This document shows positions 1 to 6,838 of a DNA stretch of 15,165 nt, in pieces. Positions within the stretch are counted from its first letter, which is position 1, and the number at the start of each line of letters is the position of its first letter. This stretch comes from Bacillota bacterium (GTDB lineage: Bacteria > Bacillota > Clostridia > Lachnospirales > WQUN01), in the NCBI GenBank assembly GCA_009782085.1, contig WQUN01000055.1, forward strand, positions 1 to 15,165. Reading direction: 5' to 3'. The notes below the pieces were generated by a model that worked only from the letters and a program-made list of their open reading frames with translations, was not told where the DNA came from and made no database searches. The translations under genes and the position numbers were made by a program.

Positions 1-98
1 GTCGTTTCGATTTGAAATGAGCTGAAAACGAGCGCGAAACGACTGTTGTTCAGGGGCGTTTTGCGCGAAGTTTGAAGCTCAATTTCAAACGAAACGAC
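1..98. repeat. 98-bp palindromic repeat, unit 1
   Basis: First of two near-identical 98-bp units separated by 3 bp (taa). The unit begins GTCGTTTCG and ends CGAAACGAC, and the inverted similarity reaches about 22 bp inward with one indel (TTTGAAATGAGCT at the left; the complement of AGCTCAATTTCAAA at the right). A further internal CGAAACGAC lies at 35-43, so the left end could pair with either copy. The seven bases at 44-50 are the only part differing from unit 2. No coding potential is seen. It resembles a MITE or REP-type palindrome; no known family was assigned. The window starts exactly on the unit boundary, so more copies may lie outside. Confidence 0.8.
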
Positions 99-101
99 TA
101 A

Positions 102-199
102 GTCGTTTCGATTTGAAATGAGCTGAAAACGAGCGCGAAACGACCAATATTCAGGGGCGTTTTGCGCGAAGTTTGAAGCTCAATTTCAAACGAAACGAC
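102..199. repeat. 98-bp palindromic repeat, unit 2
   Basis: Second copy of the 98-bp palindromic unit, in direct orientation 101 bp after the first. It matches unit 1 everywhere except the central bases 145-151 (caatatt here, tgttgtt in unit 1). Both arms are intact. Arms identical between copies with a variable centre fit a mobile or structure-selected palindrome, but two copies cannot distinguish these. Confidence 0.8.
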
Positions 200-230
200 T
201 ATATGGCAGCCCACATGCGCTGTTTCTGTT

Positions 231-370
231 TTACCTGTGGACATTGGTGTGCAAACCAATATCCACAGGTAAAAGGGGTTTCGGTCGGGGATGGAACCCC
301 GACCCTACAGAATCCGCGATTTTGTGGCTGCGGGTTCCATCCCGCACCGCTTAACCTGTGGACATTGGTA
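231..370. repeat. composite palindromic block with three arm copies
   Basis: A gene-free block built of nested inverted repeats. Arms 231-248 (TTACCTGTGGACATTGGT) and 255-272 form an 18-bp hairpin with one G-U-compatible difference and a 6-nt loop. A third, nearly identical arm lies at 351-370. Between them sit two short hairpins, 283-304 (8-bp stem, loop ATGGAA) and 329-346 (6-bp stem, loop TTCCAT). The sequence at 288-299 (GGGATGGAACCC) is the exact reverse complement of 332-343, so the right part (332-370) is an inverted, shortened copy of 255-299. It lies about 130 bp upstream of asnA. Function unknown; an intergenic repeat element is most likely. Confidence 0.75.
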
Positions 371-415
371 TACACACCCAAGCGAACCATTCCTTCGTCA
401 GATAAAGCGAACCGC

Positions 416-464
416 GCGCCGGACCCGCCGGCGCCGTGCCGATCCTGTATTAATCGGGATCGGC
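416..464 (+). promoter_or_regulatory. two consecutive hairpins upstream of asnA
   Basis: Two inverted repeats follow each other in the presumed asnA leader: GCGCCGG/CCGGCGC at 416-422 and 428-434 (5-nt loop), and GCCGATCC/GGATCGGC at 438-445 and 457-464 (11-nt loop). No run of T follows, so neither is an intrinsic terminator as it stands. They could be transcript structures affecting expression of the nitrogen operon, or intergenic palindromes like those just upstream. The pairing is visible; any regulatory role is a guess. I found no convincing -10/-35 pair for the operon. Confidence 0.35.
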
Positions 465-501
465 GTCAGGCGGCGCAGAATATCCGGGAAGGGATGATTC
501 C

Positions 502-1509
502 GTGAGCGAACTGTATATCCCCGCAGGCTACAGGTCCGTCCTGTCGGTCTGCGAGACGCAAAAGGCCATCTGGAGCCTGAAGAGGATATTCGAGGACAAT
601 CTGTCGGCGGCGCTGAACCTCCGGCGCGTGTCCGCGCCGCTGATAGTCGGCTCCGAAACCGGGCTGAACGACGACCTCGGCGGCGGGGAGCGCCCCGTGG
701 AGTTCGACATACCCGAGACGGGCGGGAACGCGCAGATCGTGCAGTCCTTAGCCAAGTGGAAGCGGCTGGCCCTTAAGAGATACGGCTTCCGGGCGGGAGA
801 GGGGCTCTGGGCCGACATGAACGCGGCGCGCCGCGACGACCGCATCGACAACCTACATTCCATATACCACGACCAGTGGGACTGGGAGCTGGTCATCGGC
901 CGCGAAGCGCGCAGCCTGGAGTTTTTGGAGGAAACCGCGCGCAAGATCGTCGGCGCGGTCTGCGATACCCAGGAGCGGATCCGGCGGCTCTATCCGGCGT
1001 TCGGGACGTCACTGTCCAAAAACGTCCGGTTCGTGACCGCCCAGGAGCTGGAGGACGCGTATCCGGCTTTGCCCCCGAAGGAGCGGGAGCGGAAGTTTAC
1101 CGAATCGGCCAGAACCGCCTTTGTCGCGCAGATCGGCGGCAGGCTCCGCTCCGGCGGCAGGCACGACCTCCGCGCGCCCGATTACGACGACTGGGCGCTG
1201 AACGGCGACATACTGTTCTGGAGCGAGGTTTTGGACCGCGAGGTCGAAATCTCGTCCATGGGCATACGCGTGGACGAGCGGTCGCTGGAGCGCCAGCTCA
1301 GGGAGGCGGGCGCGGAGGGCCGCCGCGGGCTTCCGTTCCACAGGGCGCTTTTGGCGGGCGAGCTGCCGCTGACCATCGGCGGTGGGATCGGCCAGTCCAG
1401 GGTTTCTATGCTATTGCTGGAAAAGGCGCACATCGGCGAGGTCCAGGCGTCCGTCTGGGACAAAAAGACGATTTCCGGCTGCGAGGCCGCGGGGATAAAT
1501 TTACTATGA
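502..1509 (+). CDS. asnA: aspartate-ammonia ligase (asparagine synthetase A)
   Basis: Makes asparagine from aspartate and ammonia with ATP going to AMP and PPi, in the cytoplasm. The 335-residue product has the usual AsnA length and is recognisable throughout: the N-terminal SVCETQKAIWSLKRIFE segment, SAPLIVGSETGLND near residues 44-57, IDNLHSIYHDQWDWE near 115-129, and the class II synthetase-like motif GGGIGQSR at about 293-300, which in this fold binds ATP. The start is GTG, preceded by a GGGAAGGGA-type ribosome binding site, and no in-frame ATG fits the family N-terminus better. It lies 16 bp before glnN, so the two are almost certainly co-transcribed. Both use free ammonia, which suggests a shared response to nitrogen supply. 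Family assignment is firm; the operon's regulation is not visible. Confidence 0.95.
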   Translation: MSELYIPAGYRSVLSVCETQKAIWSLKRIFEDNLSAALNLRRVSAPLIVGSETGLNDDLGGGERPVEFDIPETGGNAQIVQSLAKWKRLALKRYGFRAGEGLWADMNAARRDDRIDNLHSIYHDQWDWELVIGREARSLEFLEETARKIVGAVCDTQERIRRLYPAFGTSLSKNVRFVTAQELEDAYPALPPKERERKFTESARTAFVAQIGGRLRSGGRHDLRAPDYDDWALNGDILFWSEVLDREVEISSMGIRVDERSLERQLREAGAEGRRGLPFHRALLAGELPLTIGGGIGQSRVSMLLLEKAHIGEVQASVWDKKTISGCEAAGINLL

Positions 1510-1525
1510 AAACAGGGGGTTACAA

Positions 1526-3697
1526 ATGAAGGACATACCCGGCATATTCGGAAGCATGGTGTTCAACGACGACGTGATGCGCTCGCGGCTGCCCGGGGAC
1601 ACGTACCGGGCGCTCGTCAACACCATGGCCCGCGGCGCGCGCCTGGAGCTCGGCCTGGCGAACGTGCTGGCCGCGGTCATGAAAAACTGGGCCGTCGAAA
1701 AGGGCGCGACCCATTTTACGCACTGGTTCCAGCCGATGACCGGCATTACGGCCGAAAAGCACGAGAGCTTCATCTCGCCCGCCGGCGGCGGGACGGTCAT
1801 CATGGAGTTCTCCGGCAAGGAGCTCGTCCGGGGCGAGCCGGACGCGTCGAGCTTCCCGTCGGGCGGGCTCCGCGCCACCTTCGAGGCCAGGGGGTACACG
1901 GTCTGGGACACCACGTCCTACGCGTTCATCAAGGACGGGACGCTCTGCATACCCACGGCCTTCTGCTCGTACAGCGGGGAGGCTCTGGACAAAAAGACGC
2001 CGCTTCTGCGCTCGATGGACGCGCTGGACATCCAGGTCAGGCGCGTGCTGGTTTTGTTCGGGAACGCGGACGTGAAGCGCGTCACGGCCACCGTCGGCCC
2101 GGAGCAGGAGTATTTCCTGATCGACAAGGAAGTGTTCCTGAAACGCCCGGACCTGATGTACACCGGCAGGACGCTCTTCGGCGCGAAGCCGCCCAAGGGC
2201 CAGGAGCTGGATGACCACTACTTCGGCGCGCTTAAGCCGCGGGTGTCGGCGTTTATGAAGGAGCTGGACGAGGAGCTCTGGAAGCTCGGCGTACTGGCCA
2301 AGACCAGGCACAACGAGACGGCCCCGGCCCAGCACGAATTGGCCCCGATCTACACCACCGTGAACATAGCCACCGACCACAACCAGCTCACCATGGAGAC
2401 CATGAAGAGCGTCGCCAACAGGCACAGCATGGCCTGCCTGCTGCACGAGAAGCCCTTCGACGGCGTGAACGGCAGCGGCAAGCACATCAACTGGTCGCTG
2501 TCGACCGACGCCGGCGCGAACCTGCTGGAGCCGGGGGACACGCCCCACGAGAACGCGCAGTTCCTGCTGTTTCTCGTGGCGGTCATAAAGGCCGTGGACG
2601 ACTATCAGGAGCTTCTGCGCGTCTCGGCGGCCAGCGCCGGGAACGACCACAGGCTTGGCGCCCACGAGGCGCCCCCGGCGATCGTCTCCGTTTTTTTGGG
2701 CGACGAGCTGACGGGGATTCTGGAGGCGATAGAGACGGGCGCCGCCTACAACGGGGCGGACGCGCCGCTGGCAGCCTATTCCTCGGCAGTCATGGAACCG
2801 GCAGGGGCCGTAAAAGGCGGCGGAGAGAAACGCCCGGTGGAGATCGGGATCACTGCTCTGCCTTATTTCCCGAGGGACACGACCGACCGCAACCGCACGT
2901 CGCCGATAGCGTTCACCGGCAACAGGTTCGAGCTTCGCATGGTGGGCTCGGCGTTTTCGATAGCCTGCCCGAACTTCATCCTGAACACGATCGTGGCGGA
3001 GACGCTCCGGGTCTTCGCGGACAGTCTGGAAAACACGGCGGATTTCCGGCGGGATCTGACCGCGCTGATCAGGACGACGATCAAAAATCACAAACGCGTC
3101 ATTTTCAACGGGAACAACTACTCCGCGCAGTGGGCGGAGGAGGCGAAAAAGCGCGGGTTATCGGAGCTGAGGACGACGGTGGACGCGCTGCCCGCCTATA
3201 TCCAGCCCAAAAACGCGGAGGTCATGGCCAGGCACCATGTGCTCAGCGAGAGCGAGATACGCTCCCGCTACCAGATTTTGCTGGACGAGTACGCCAAGAC
3301 CATCCACATAGAGGCGCTGACGATGGAGGGCTTGGTCAAACGGGAGATAATCCCGGCCGTTTTGGCCTTCGAGCGGGAACTTGCCGCGCTTTTGCGGGAC
3401 AAAAAGGCTGTTGGGGAGTTTGGGCGCGGGTTCGGGTGCGAAACAGAGGAATTTTTGCTGGCGAAGACGTCGGAGCTGGCGGCCGCGCTGCTTCAAAGGC
3501 TCCGGGCGCTGGAGGACGGGCTCTCGGACGCCGGGGCCCGGGACGAGGACGTCCTGGCGAGGGCGAGGTTCCACAGGGACGTGATATACGGCGGCATGGC
3601 GGAGCTTCGGGTCACAGTGGACGAGCTGGAGACGCTGGTCCCGAAGGGGCTGTGGAGGCTGCCGACTTACGCTGAGATGCTTTACAGCGTGAATTAA
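1526..3697 (+). CDS. glnN: glutamine synthetase type III
   Basis: ATP-dependent glutamine synthesis from glutamate and ammonia, in the cytoplasm. The 723-residue length, far longer than GSI (about 450) or GSII, identifies the GSIII class found in Bacteroidota, cyanobacteria and many Clostridia. Visible conserved segments are GPEQEYFLID (about 191-200), NETAPAQHELAP (about 263-274), NGSGKHINWS (about 315-324, catalytic domain) and NRTSPIAFTGNRFELRMVG (about 456-474). The C-terminal part holds the helical extension typical of the class. The ATG follows an AGGGGG ribosome binding site at normal spacing. It is second in the asnA operon, and a strong terminator follows the stop. No frameshift or missing motif was seen. 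It is called glnN in many genomes and sometimes glnA3. Confidence 0.95.
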   Translation: MKDIPGIFGSMVFNDDVMRSRLPGDTYRALVNTMARGARLELGLANVLAAVMKNWAVEKGATHFTHWFQPMTGITAEKHESFISPAGGGTVIMEFSGKELVRGEPDASSFPSGGLRATFEARGYTVWDTTSYAFIKDGTLCIPTAFCSYSGEALDKKTPLLRSMDALDIQVRRVLVLFGNADVKRVTATVGPEQEYFLIDKEVFLKRPDLMYTGRTLFGAKPPKGQELDDHYFGALKPRVSAFMKELDEELWKLGVLAKTRHNETAPAQHELAPIYTTVNIATDHNQLTMETMKSVANRHSMACLLHEKPFDGVNGSGKHINWSLSTDAGANLLEPGDTPHENAQFLLFLVAVIKAVDDYQELLRVSAASAGNDHRLGAHEAPPAIVSVFLGDELTGILEAIETGAAYNGADAPLAAYSSAVMEPAGAVKGGGEKRPVEIGITALPYFPRDTTDRNRTSPIAFTGNRFELRMVGSAFSIACPNFILNTIVAETLRVFADSLENTADFRRDLTALIRTTIKNHKRVIFNGNNYSAQWAEEAKKRGLSELRTTVDALPAYIQPKNAEVMARHHVLSESEIRSRYQILLDEYAKTIHIEALTMEGLVKREIIPAVLAFERELAALLRDKKAVGEFGRGFGCETEEFLLAKTSELAAALLQRLRALEDGLSDAGARDEDVLARARFHRDVIYGGMAELRVTVDELETLVPKGLWRLPTYAEMLYSVN

Positions 3698-3711
3698 GAC
3701 ATAACGCAACC

Positions 3712-3745
3712 TAAGGCGCGATTTTATATCGCGCCTTACATTTTT
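3712..3745 (+). terminator. intrinsic terminator of the asnA-glnN operon
   Basis: Perfect 11-bp inverted repeat TAAGGCGCGAT / ATCGCGCCTTA (3712-3722 and 3728-3738) with a 5-nt loop, followed by CA and five T. It lies 14 bp after the glnN stop and before the pilT gene, so it separates the two operons. The GC-rich stem plus T-run is the standard rho-independent form. Confidence 0.85.
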
Positions 3746-3757
3746 CCCATAAAACAG

Positions 3758-3770
3758 AGGATAATATAAA
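3758..3770 (+). promoter_or_regulatory. possible -10 region of the pilus operon
   Basis: An AT-rich stretch containing GATAAT (3760-3765) and overlapping TAATAT lies about 65 bp before pilT and after the preceding terminator, where a promoter is expected. No good -35 hexamer is found at 16-18 bp upstream. The evidence is mainly positional. Confidence 0.25.
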
Positions 3771-3831
3771 CATTCATAATATCCTTACACGTACCCCATT
3801 GGAAAACGGGAAACCCGGAACGGAGGCCGCC

Positions 3832-4920
3832 ATGGACTTTTCCCCCGGCCAGCGATTCATGGACGCTCTGCTAGCCCTGACGAAGGACGCGGGCGCGACA
3901 GACCTGCACCTGTGCCCCGGGAGCAGGCCGATGATCCGCGTCAACGGGCGGCTGGAGGAGGTGGCGGAGCTGGACGGTGCCCCGGTCGGGAAGATCGCCC
4001 CGGAGGAGATAACGGCCGCCGCGGAAGTTCTCCTGGACGGGAAAAAGCGCCGGCGGCTGGAGGAGGAACGCGTGCTGGACTTTTCCTTCTCTATGCACGG
4101 CCTCGGCCGCTTCCGCGCGAACATCTACTCCCAGCGCGGGACGCTCGCGATGGCCGTGCGAAGGCTTCCGTTCGAGGTCCCGAAGTTCGCCGGCCTCGGC
4201 CTGCCGCCCGCCGTCGAGGCGTTCACGGCGCGGACGAAGGGCCTCTTCCTGGCGACCGGCGCGACGGGCAGCGGCAAGTCCACGACGCTGGCCAGCATGA
4301 TCGACCTGATAAACGAGAACTACAGTTATCACATCCTTACGATCGAGGACCCGATAGAGTACCTGCACAGGCACAAAAAGAGCCTCGTCACCCAGAGGGA
4401 GATAGGCGACGACGCGGACAGCTTCGCCCAGGCGCTCCGCTCGGCCCTGCGCGAGGACCCGGACGTCATAATGGTCGGCGAGATGCGCGACCCGGAGACG
4501 ATCTCCATCGCGATGACCGCCGCGGAGACGGGCCACCTGGTCTTTTCGACGCTCCACACCGTCGGCGCGGCCAAGACCATCGACCGCGTCGTCGACGCGT
4601 TCCCGACGGCCCAGCAGAGCCAGGTCAGGAGCCAGCTCGCCGCGGTGCTCGAGGGCGTCGTGTCCCAGCAGCTCATCCCGAGGGCGGACGGCGCGGGCTT
4701 CGCCTTGGCCAGCGAGGTGCTGTTCGTGAACCCCGCCGTGCGCAACCTGATCCGGGAGGGCAAGCACTACCAGATCAACAGCGTCATACAGACCGGCCAG
4801 GCCCAGGGGATGCAGGTCCTGGAGGCCGACCTGGCGAGGCTTTATCTCGCCGGGGTGATAGACATGGACGAGGTAAAGCCGCGCGCGCAGGATATGCAGG
4901 TTTTGCAGCAATATCTATAA
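3832..4920 (+). CDS. pilT: PilT-type twitching ATPase
   Basis: Hexameric secretion-superfamily ATPase that normally drives retraction of type IV pili from the cytoplasmic face of the inner membrane. With the ATG at 3832 the product is 362 residues, typical for PilT. Motifs in order: N-terminal DAGATDLHLCPGSRPMIRVNG (about 19-39), Walker A GATGSGKST (about 143-151), Asp box ILTIEDPIE (about 168-176), Walker B DPDVIMVGEMRD (about 209-220), His box GHLVFSTLHT (about 234-243), and AVRNLIREGK (302-311), a variant of the AIRNLIRE motif that marks PilT rather than PilB. The ATG at 3832 is preferred because GGAGG ends 5 nt upstream; a TTG 33 bp earlier (3799) would extend the frame but lacks such a site. 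It is the first gene of the pilus-like operon. No PilB lies beside it, so a role in assembly here cannot be excluded. Confidence 0.93.
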   Translation: MDFSPGQRFMDALLALTKDAGATDLHLCPGSRPMIRVNGRLEEVAELDGAPVGKIAPEEITAAAEVLLDGKKRRRLEEERVLDFSFSMHGLGRFRANIYSQRGTLAMAVRRLPFEVPKFAGLGLPPAVEAFTARTKGLFLATGATGSGKSTTLASMIDLINENYSYHILTIEDPIEYLHRHKKSLVTQREIGDDADSFAQALRSALREDPDVIMVGEMRDPETISIAMTAAETGHLVFSTLHTVGAAKTIDRVVDAFPTAQQSQVRSQLAAVLEGVVSQQLIPRADGAGFALASEVLFVNPAVRNLIREGKHYQINSVIQTGQAQGMQVLEADLARLYLAGVIDMDEVKPRAQDMQVLQQYL

Positions 4921-4934
4921 CAAGGAGTTGACTT

Positions 4935-6134
4935 ATGCCCACGTTCACATACCGCGGCCTCGGCGGCACAGGCCGCGCGATCGGCGGCGCGCGGTCGTTC
5001 GCGTCCGGGACGGCCGCGGAGGAATACCTGAAAAGGGCCGGCCTCACCGGCTGCTCGGTCTTCGCCTCCCGAACGAGGTACGCCTCCCGCGCCTACGCTC
5101 TGGTCTCCCCCAAAGAGCTGTCCGTATACTGCCGGGAGATGTCGGTCGTGTTTTTCTCGCAGGTCACGGTCATGGAGGGCCTTCTGATGATCGCGGAGCA
5201 TACGGATAACGCCCAGCTCCGGCAGGCCCTCCGGGAAATTCATTCGCACATGCGAAGCGGGATGACCTTTGCCGCGGCCGCCTCGATGTACCCGCACATA
5301 CTCACGCCGTATCTCGCGAACATGATCGGGATCGGGGAGGCCGGCGGGACGCTCGACACGGTCTTTGAGATGATGTCGGACTATTTCGACAAGGAGCACA
5401 GGACCCGCAGGCGGCTGAGATCGGCGGTGTCGTACCCTCTAGCGCTGACGGTTCTGATGGCCGGGATTGTCGTGCTCATGGTCGTGAAGATCCTGCCGAT
5501 GTTCGAGAACACCCTGCTGTCGATGGGCGGAGACATGCCCTCCGCGACCAAAGCGATTTTCCGCGCCTCCGATTTCCTGGCGAGGTGGTTCTGGGCAATC
5601 GCCGCGGTTGTCGCCGCGCTGGCGCTGGCGTTCGCGCGGTTCGCCGGGACGGGGCCGGGGCGGCTCTGGCTCGACAGGCTGAAAATGACCTTCCCGCCCG
5701 GCGCGTTCATACGGTCGAGGATCCTGACGGCGCGGCTGTCGCGAAGCCTGGCGATTTTGCTTAAAAGCGGCGTCCAGCTCCTGGGCGCGCTGGAGGAGAC
5801 GCACGCGCTGGCCGGAAACGGCTTTGCCGAAAACAGGCTCGCCGCCGTGTCCGAGCGCGTCAGGGAGGGCGAGGGGCTCTCCGGCGCGCTGCGAACGGCC
5901 GGCTTTTTCCCGCCGCTGTTCCTCGACATGGTGACTATCGGCGAGGCCACGGGCAGGCTCGAGGAGATGCTCGGGCGCGCGGCCGGGGTCTTTGACGCGG
6001 AGGCGGAAGAGGCCGGGGAACGGCTCGCGGCTACGCTCGAACCGGCGCTGGTCATCGTGCTGTCGGTGGTGGTCGGGGGGATTCTGCTGTCGGTGATGGT
6101 GCCGATGGTGAGCGTTATGAACGCGATCATGTAA
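4935..6134 (+). CDS. pilC: PilC-type inner-membrane platform protein (type II secretion F family)
   Basis: Polytopic inner-membrane protein on which the pilus ATPase acts to assemble or retract the pilus. At 399 residues it has the family's usual length and two related F domains. The first includes about 60-185 with the GIGEAGGTLDTVFEMMSDYF segment (about 132-151). The second includes a TIGEATGRLEEML segment near 335. Hydrophobic segments lie at about 166-188, 213-237 and 368-395. The ATG follows AAGGAG (4922-4927) with a 7-nt gap, 14 bp after the pilT stop, so it is translated from the same message. The last 54 bp, including the stop, are duplicated just downstream (6154-6207). The gene itself appears intact. 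Confidence 0.92.
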   Translation: MPTFTYRGLGGTGRAIGGARSFASGTAAEEYLKRAGLTGCSVFASRTRYASRAYALVSPKELSVYCREMSVVFFSQVTVMEGLLMIAEHTDNAQLRQALREIHSHMRSGMTFAAAASMYPHILTPYLANMIGIGEAGGTLDTVFEMMSDYFDKEHRTRRRLRSAVSYPLALTVLMAGIVVLMVVKILPMFENTLLSMGGDMPSATKAIFRASDFLARWFWAIAAVVAALALAFARFAGTGPGRLWLDRLKMTFPPGAFIRSRILTARLSRSLAILLKSGVQLLGALEETHALAGNGFAENRLAAVSERVREGEGLSGALRTAGFFPPLFLDMVTIGEATGRLEEMLGRAAGVFDAEAEEAGERLAATLEPALVIVLSVVVGGILLSVMVPMVSVMNAIM

Positions 6135-6207
6135 TATTGCGGGAGAGGTGAGTTGCTGTCGGCGATGGCGCCGATGGTGAGCGTTATGAACGCGATCATG
6201 TAATATT
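6085..6207 (+). repeat. direct duplication of the pilC 3' end
   Basis: A 54-bp segment at 6085-6138 (end of pilC, its TAA and ATATT) recurs at 6154-6207 with two T-to-C differences, an offset of 69 bp or 23 codons. The 15-bp linker (6139-6153) begins GCGGGAGAGGTGA, the same 13 bases that serve as the ribosome binding region of the next gene at 6445-6457. This reads as a tandem duplication of the pilC end plus the downstream ribosome binding site, later split by inserted elements. The second copy carries an open frame of 16 codons (TTG 6153 to TAA 6203) that would encode only the PilC C-terminal tail; it is probably a remnant. Confidence 0.85.
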
Positions 6208-6309
6208 ATACCGGAGTGCGAAAACATTAGCCTCCTCTGTCGCCAACACGCCGCTGAAGCGTTCGTCGTGTCGGCTCGTCGTCGGCAAATGTTTTCTGCA
6301 TCCGGTATA
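6207..6309. mobile_element. 103-bp MITE-like palindromic element (E1)
   Basis: The ends are TATACCGGA (6207-6215) and its exact complement TCCGGTATA (6301-6309). Inside these, AAAACATT (6221-6228) matches AATGTTTT (6288-6295), giving 22-bp terminal inverted repeats with a divergent 5-bp stretch. The core contains a further imperfect palindrome (around ACACG...CGTGT). It has no coding capacity. It sits exactly between the duplicated pilC tail and the GCGGGAGAGG ribosome binding region of the next gene. Size, terminal repeats and lack of genes fit a non-autonomous element; no transposase partner is in the window. Confidence 0.7.
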
Positions 6310-6310
6310 G

Positions 6311-6440
6311 TACCCACGGAAACTACTCTGTCATTCTGAGGCGCAACCGAAGAATCTTGCTTTTGACACGGTGGCGAAAGATCCTTCGCTTCGCTCAGGA
6401 TGACAATGGAATGCGGCATTCGGGTTTCCGTGGAACTCAA
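6311..6440. mobile_element. about 130-bp MITE-like element with TGTCATTCTGAG core (E2 copy 1)
   Basis: Terminal inverted repeats CCACGGAAAC (6314-6323) and GTTTCCGTGG (6424-6433) are exact over 10 bp. Inside lies a second inverted repeat, TGTCATTCTGAG near the left and CTCAGGATGACA near the right. The element is flanked by TATAG on both sides (6306-6310 and 6441-6445), which looks like a 5-bp target duplication. The left TATAG overlaps the end of E1, so this element probably inserted after E1. From general knowledge, TGTCATTCTGAG / CTTCGCTCAGAATGACA palindromes are widespread in bacterial genomes. It lies just upstream of the pilin-like gene at 6463 and adds an in-frame open stretch to it. 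Confidence 0.65.
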
Positions 6441-6462
6441 TATAGCGGGAGAGGTGACGCTA

Positions 6463-6774
6463 TTGCGGCGCGACGTTAACCTGACATTGGCCGGCAGGCT
6501 GGTTTACCTGGCGATCCTCGCCGTTTTGGCCGGATATATCCTTTCCGGCGTCCGCGCGACGGACGCGGAGCGCGGCAAACAGGCCGGGCGCGCGGCGTCG
6601 GCGATCCGCGAGGCGCTGGCGCAGTGCTACGCGCTGGAGGGCGGCTATCCCGACGACGTCAGATACCTGTCGCACTACGGCGTGATCTTCGACGACGAGA
6701 GGTTTTATTATTATTACGAGCGAAACGGCCTGAACAACTACATGCCCGACGTCCGGGTCGCGGCAAAGCCGTAG
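6463..6774 (+). CDS. short membrane-anchored pilin-like protein, function unknown
   Basis: A 103-residue protein if started at TTG 6463, which has GGGAGAGG (6447-6454) 8 nt upstream. An ATG at 6400 would add 21 residues, but those codons come largely from the inserted element E2 and have no good ribosome binding site. The N-terminus is basic (RRD), then one hydrophobic segment (about 11-29, LVYLAILAVLAGYILSGV), then a soluble part with GGYPDDVRYLSHYGV and a tyrosine-rich stretch ending in NNYMPDVRV. Similar short proteins with a YP...L pattern occur in pilus clusters of Clostridia (from memory, not searched). There is no G|F prepilin cleavage motif, so it is probably a membrane-anchored accessory or minor pilin-like component. 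Exact function unknown. Confidence 0.75.
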   Translation: MRRDVNLTLAGRLVYLAILAVLAGYILSGVRATDAERGKQAGRAASAIREALAQCYALEGGYPDDVRYLSHYGVIFDDERFYYYYERNGLNNYMPDVRVAAKP

Positions 6775-6785
6775 GAACCTACGGC
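6768..6785 (+). repeat. short perfect inverted repeat at the gene end
   Basis: GCCGTAGG AA CCTACGGC spans the stop codon of the preceding gene. In RNA this gives a 7-bp stem with a GAAC loop. No T-run follows, so it is not an ordinary terminator. It might slow ribosomes or protect the message within the operon, but this is only a structural observation. Confidence 0.4.
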
Positions 6786-6838
6786 AAACGCGCGAACATA
6801 CAAATTTATTACTGGCTCTTTTGAATCGAGGTTTTTTG

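Noticed and set aside
1..199. CRISPR-like repeat pair
   Set aside because: Units are 98 bp, palindromic and separated by 3 bp, with no spacers and no cas genes.
416..464. ANTAR-type twin hairpin antiterminator before asnA-glnN
   Set aside because: Loops are 5 and 11 nt and lack the A1/G4 hexaloop pattern, and no overlapping terminator follows.
173..505. Open frame of 110 codons across the leader repeats
   Set aside because: It runs through palindromic repeats, has no ribosome binding site, and its product resembles no known protein.
1520..3091. Long minus-strand open frame of 523 codons
   Set aside because: It lies entirely within glnN in a GC-rich sequence; its Arg/Val-rich product has no family resemblance and it is a mirror of the real gene.
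3799..3831. TTG start giving pilT 11 extra residues
   Set aside because: The ATG at 3832 has GGAGG at good spacing and fits the family N-terminus.
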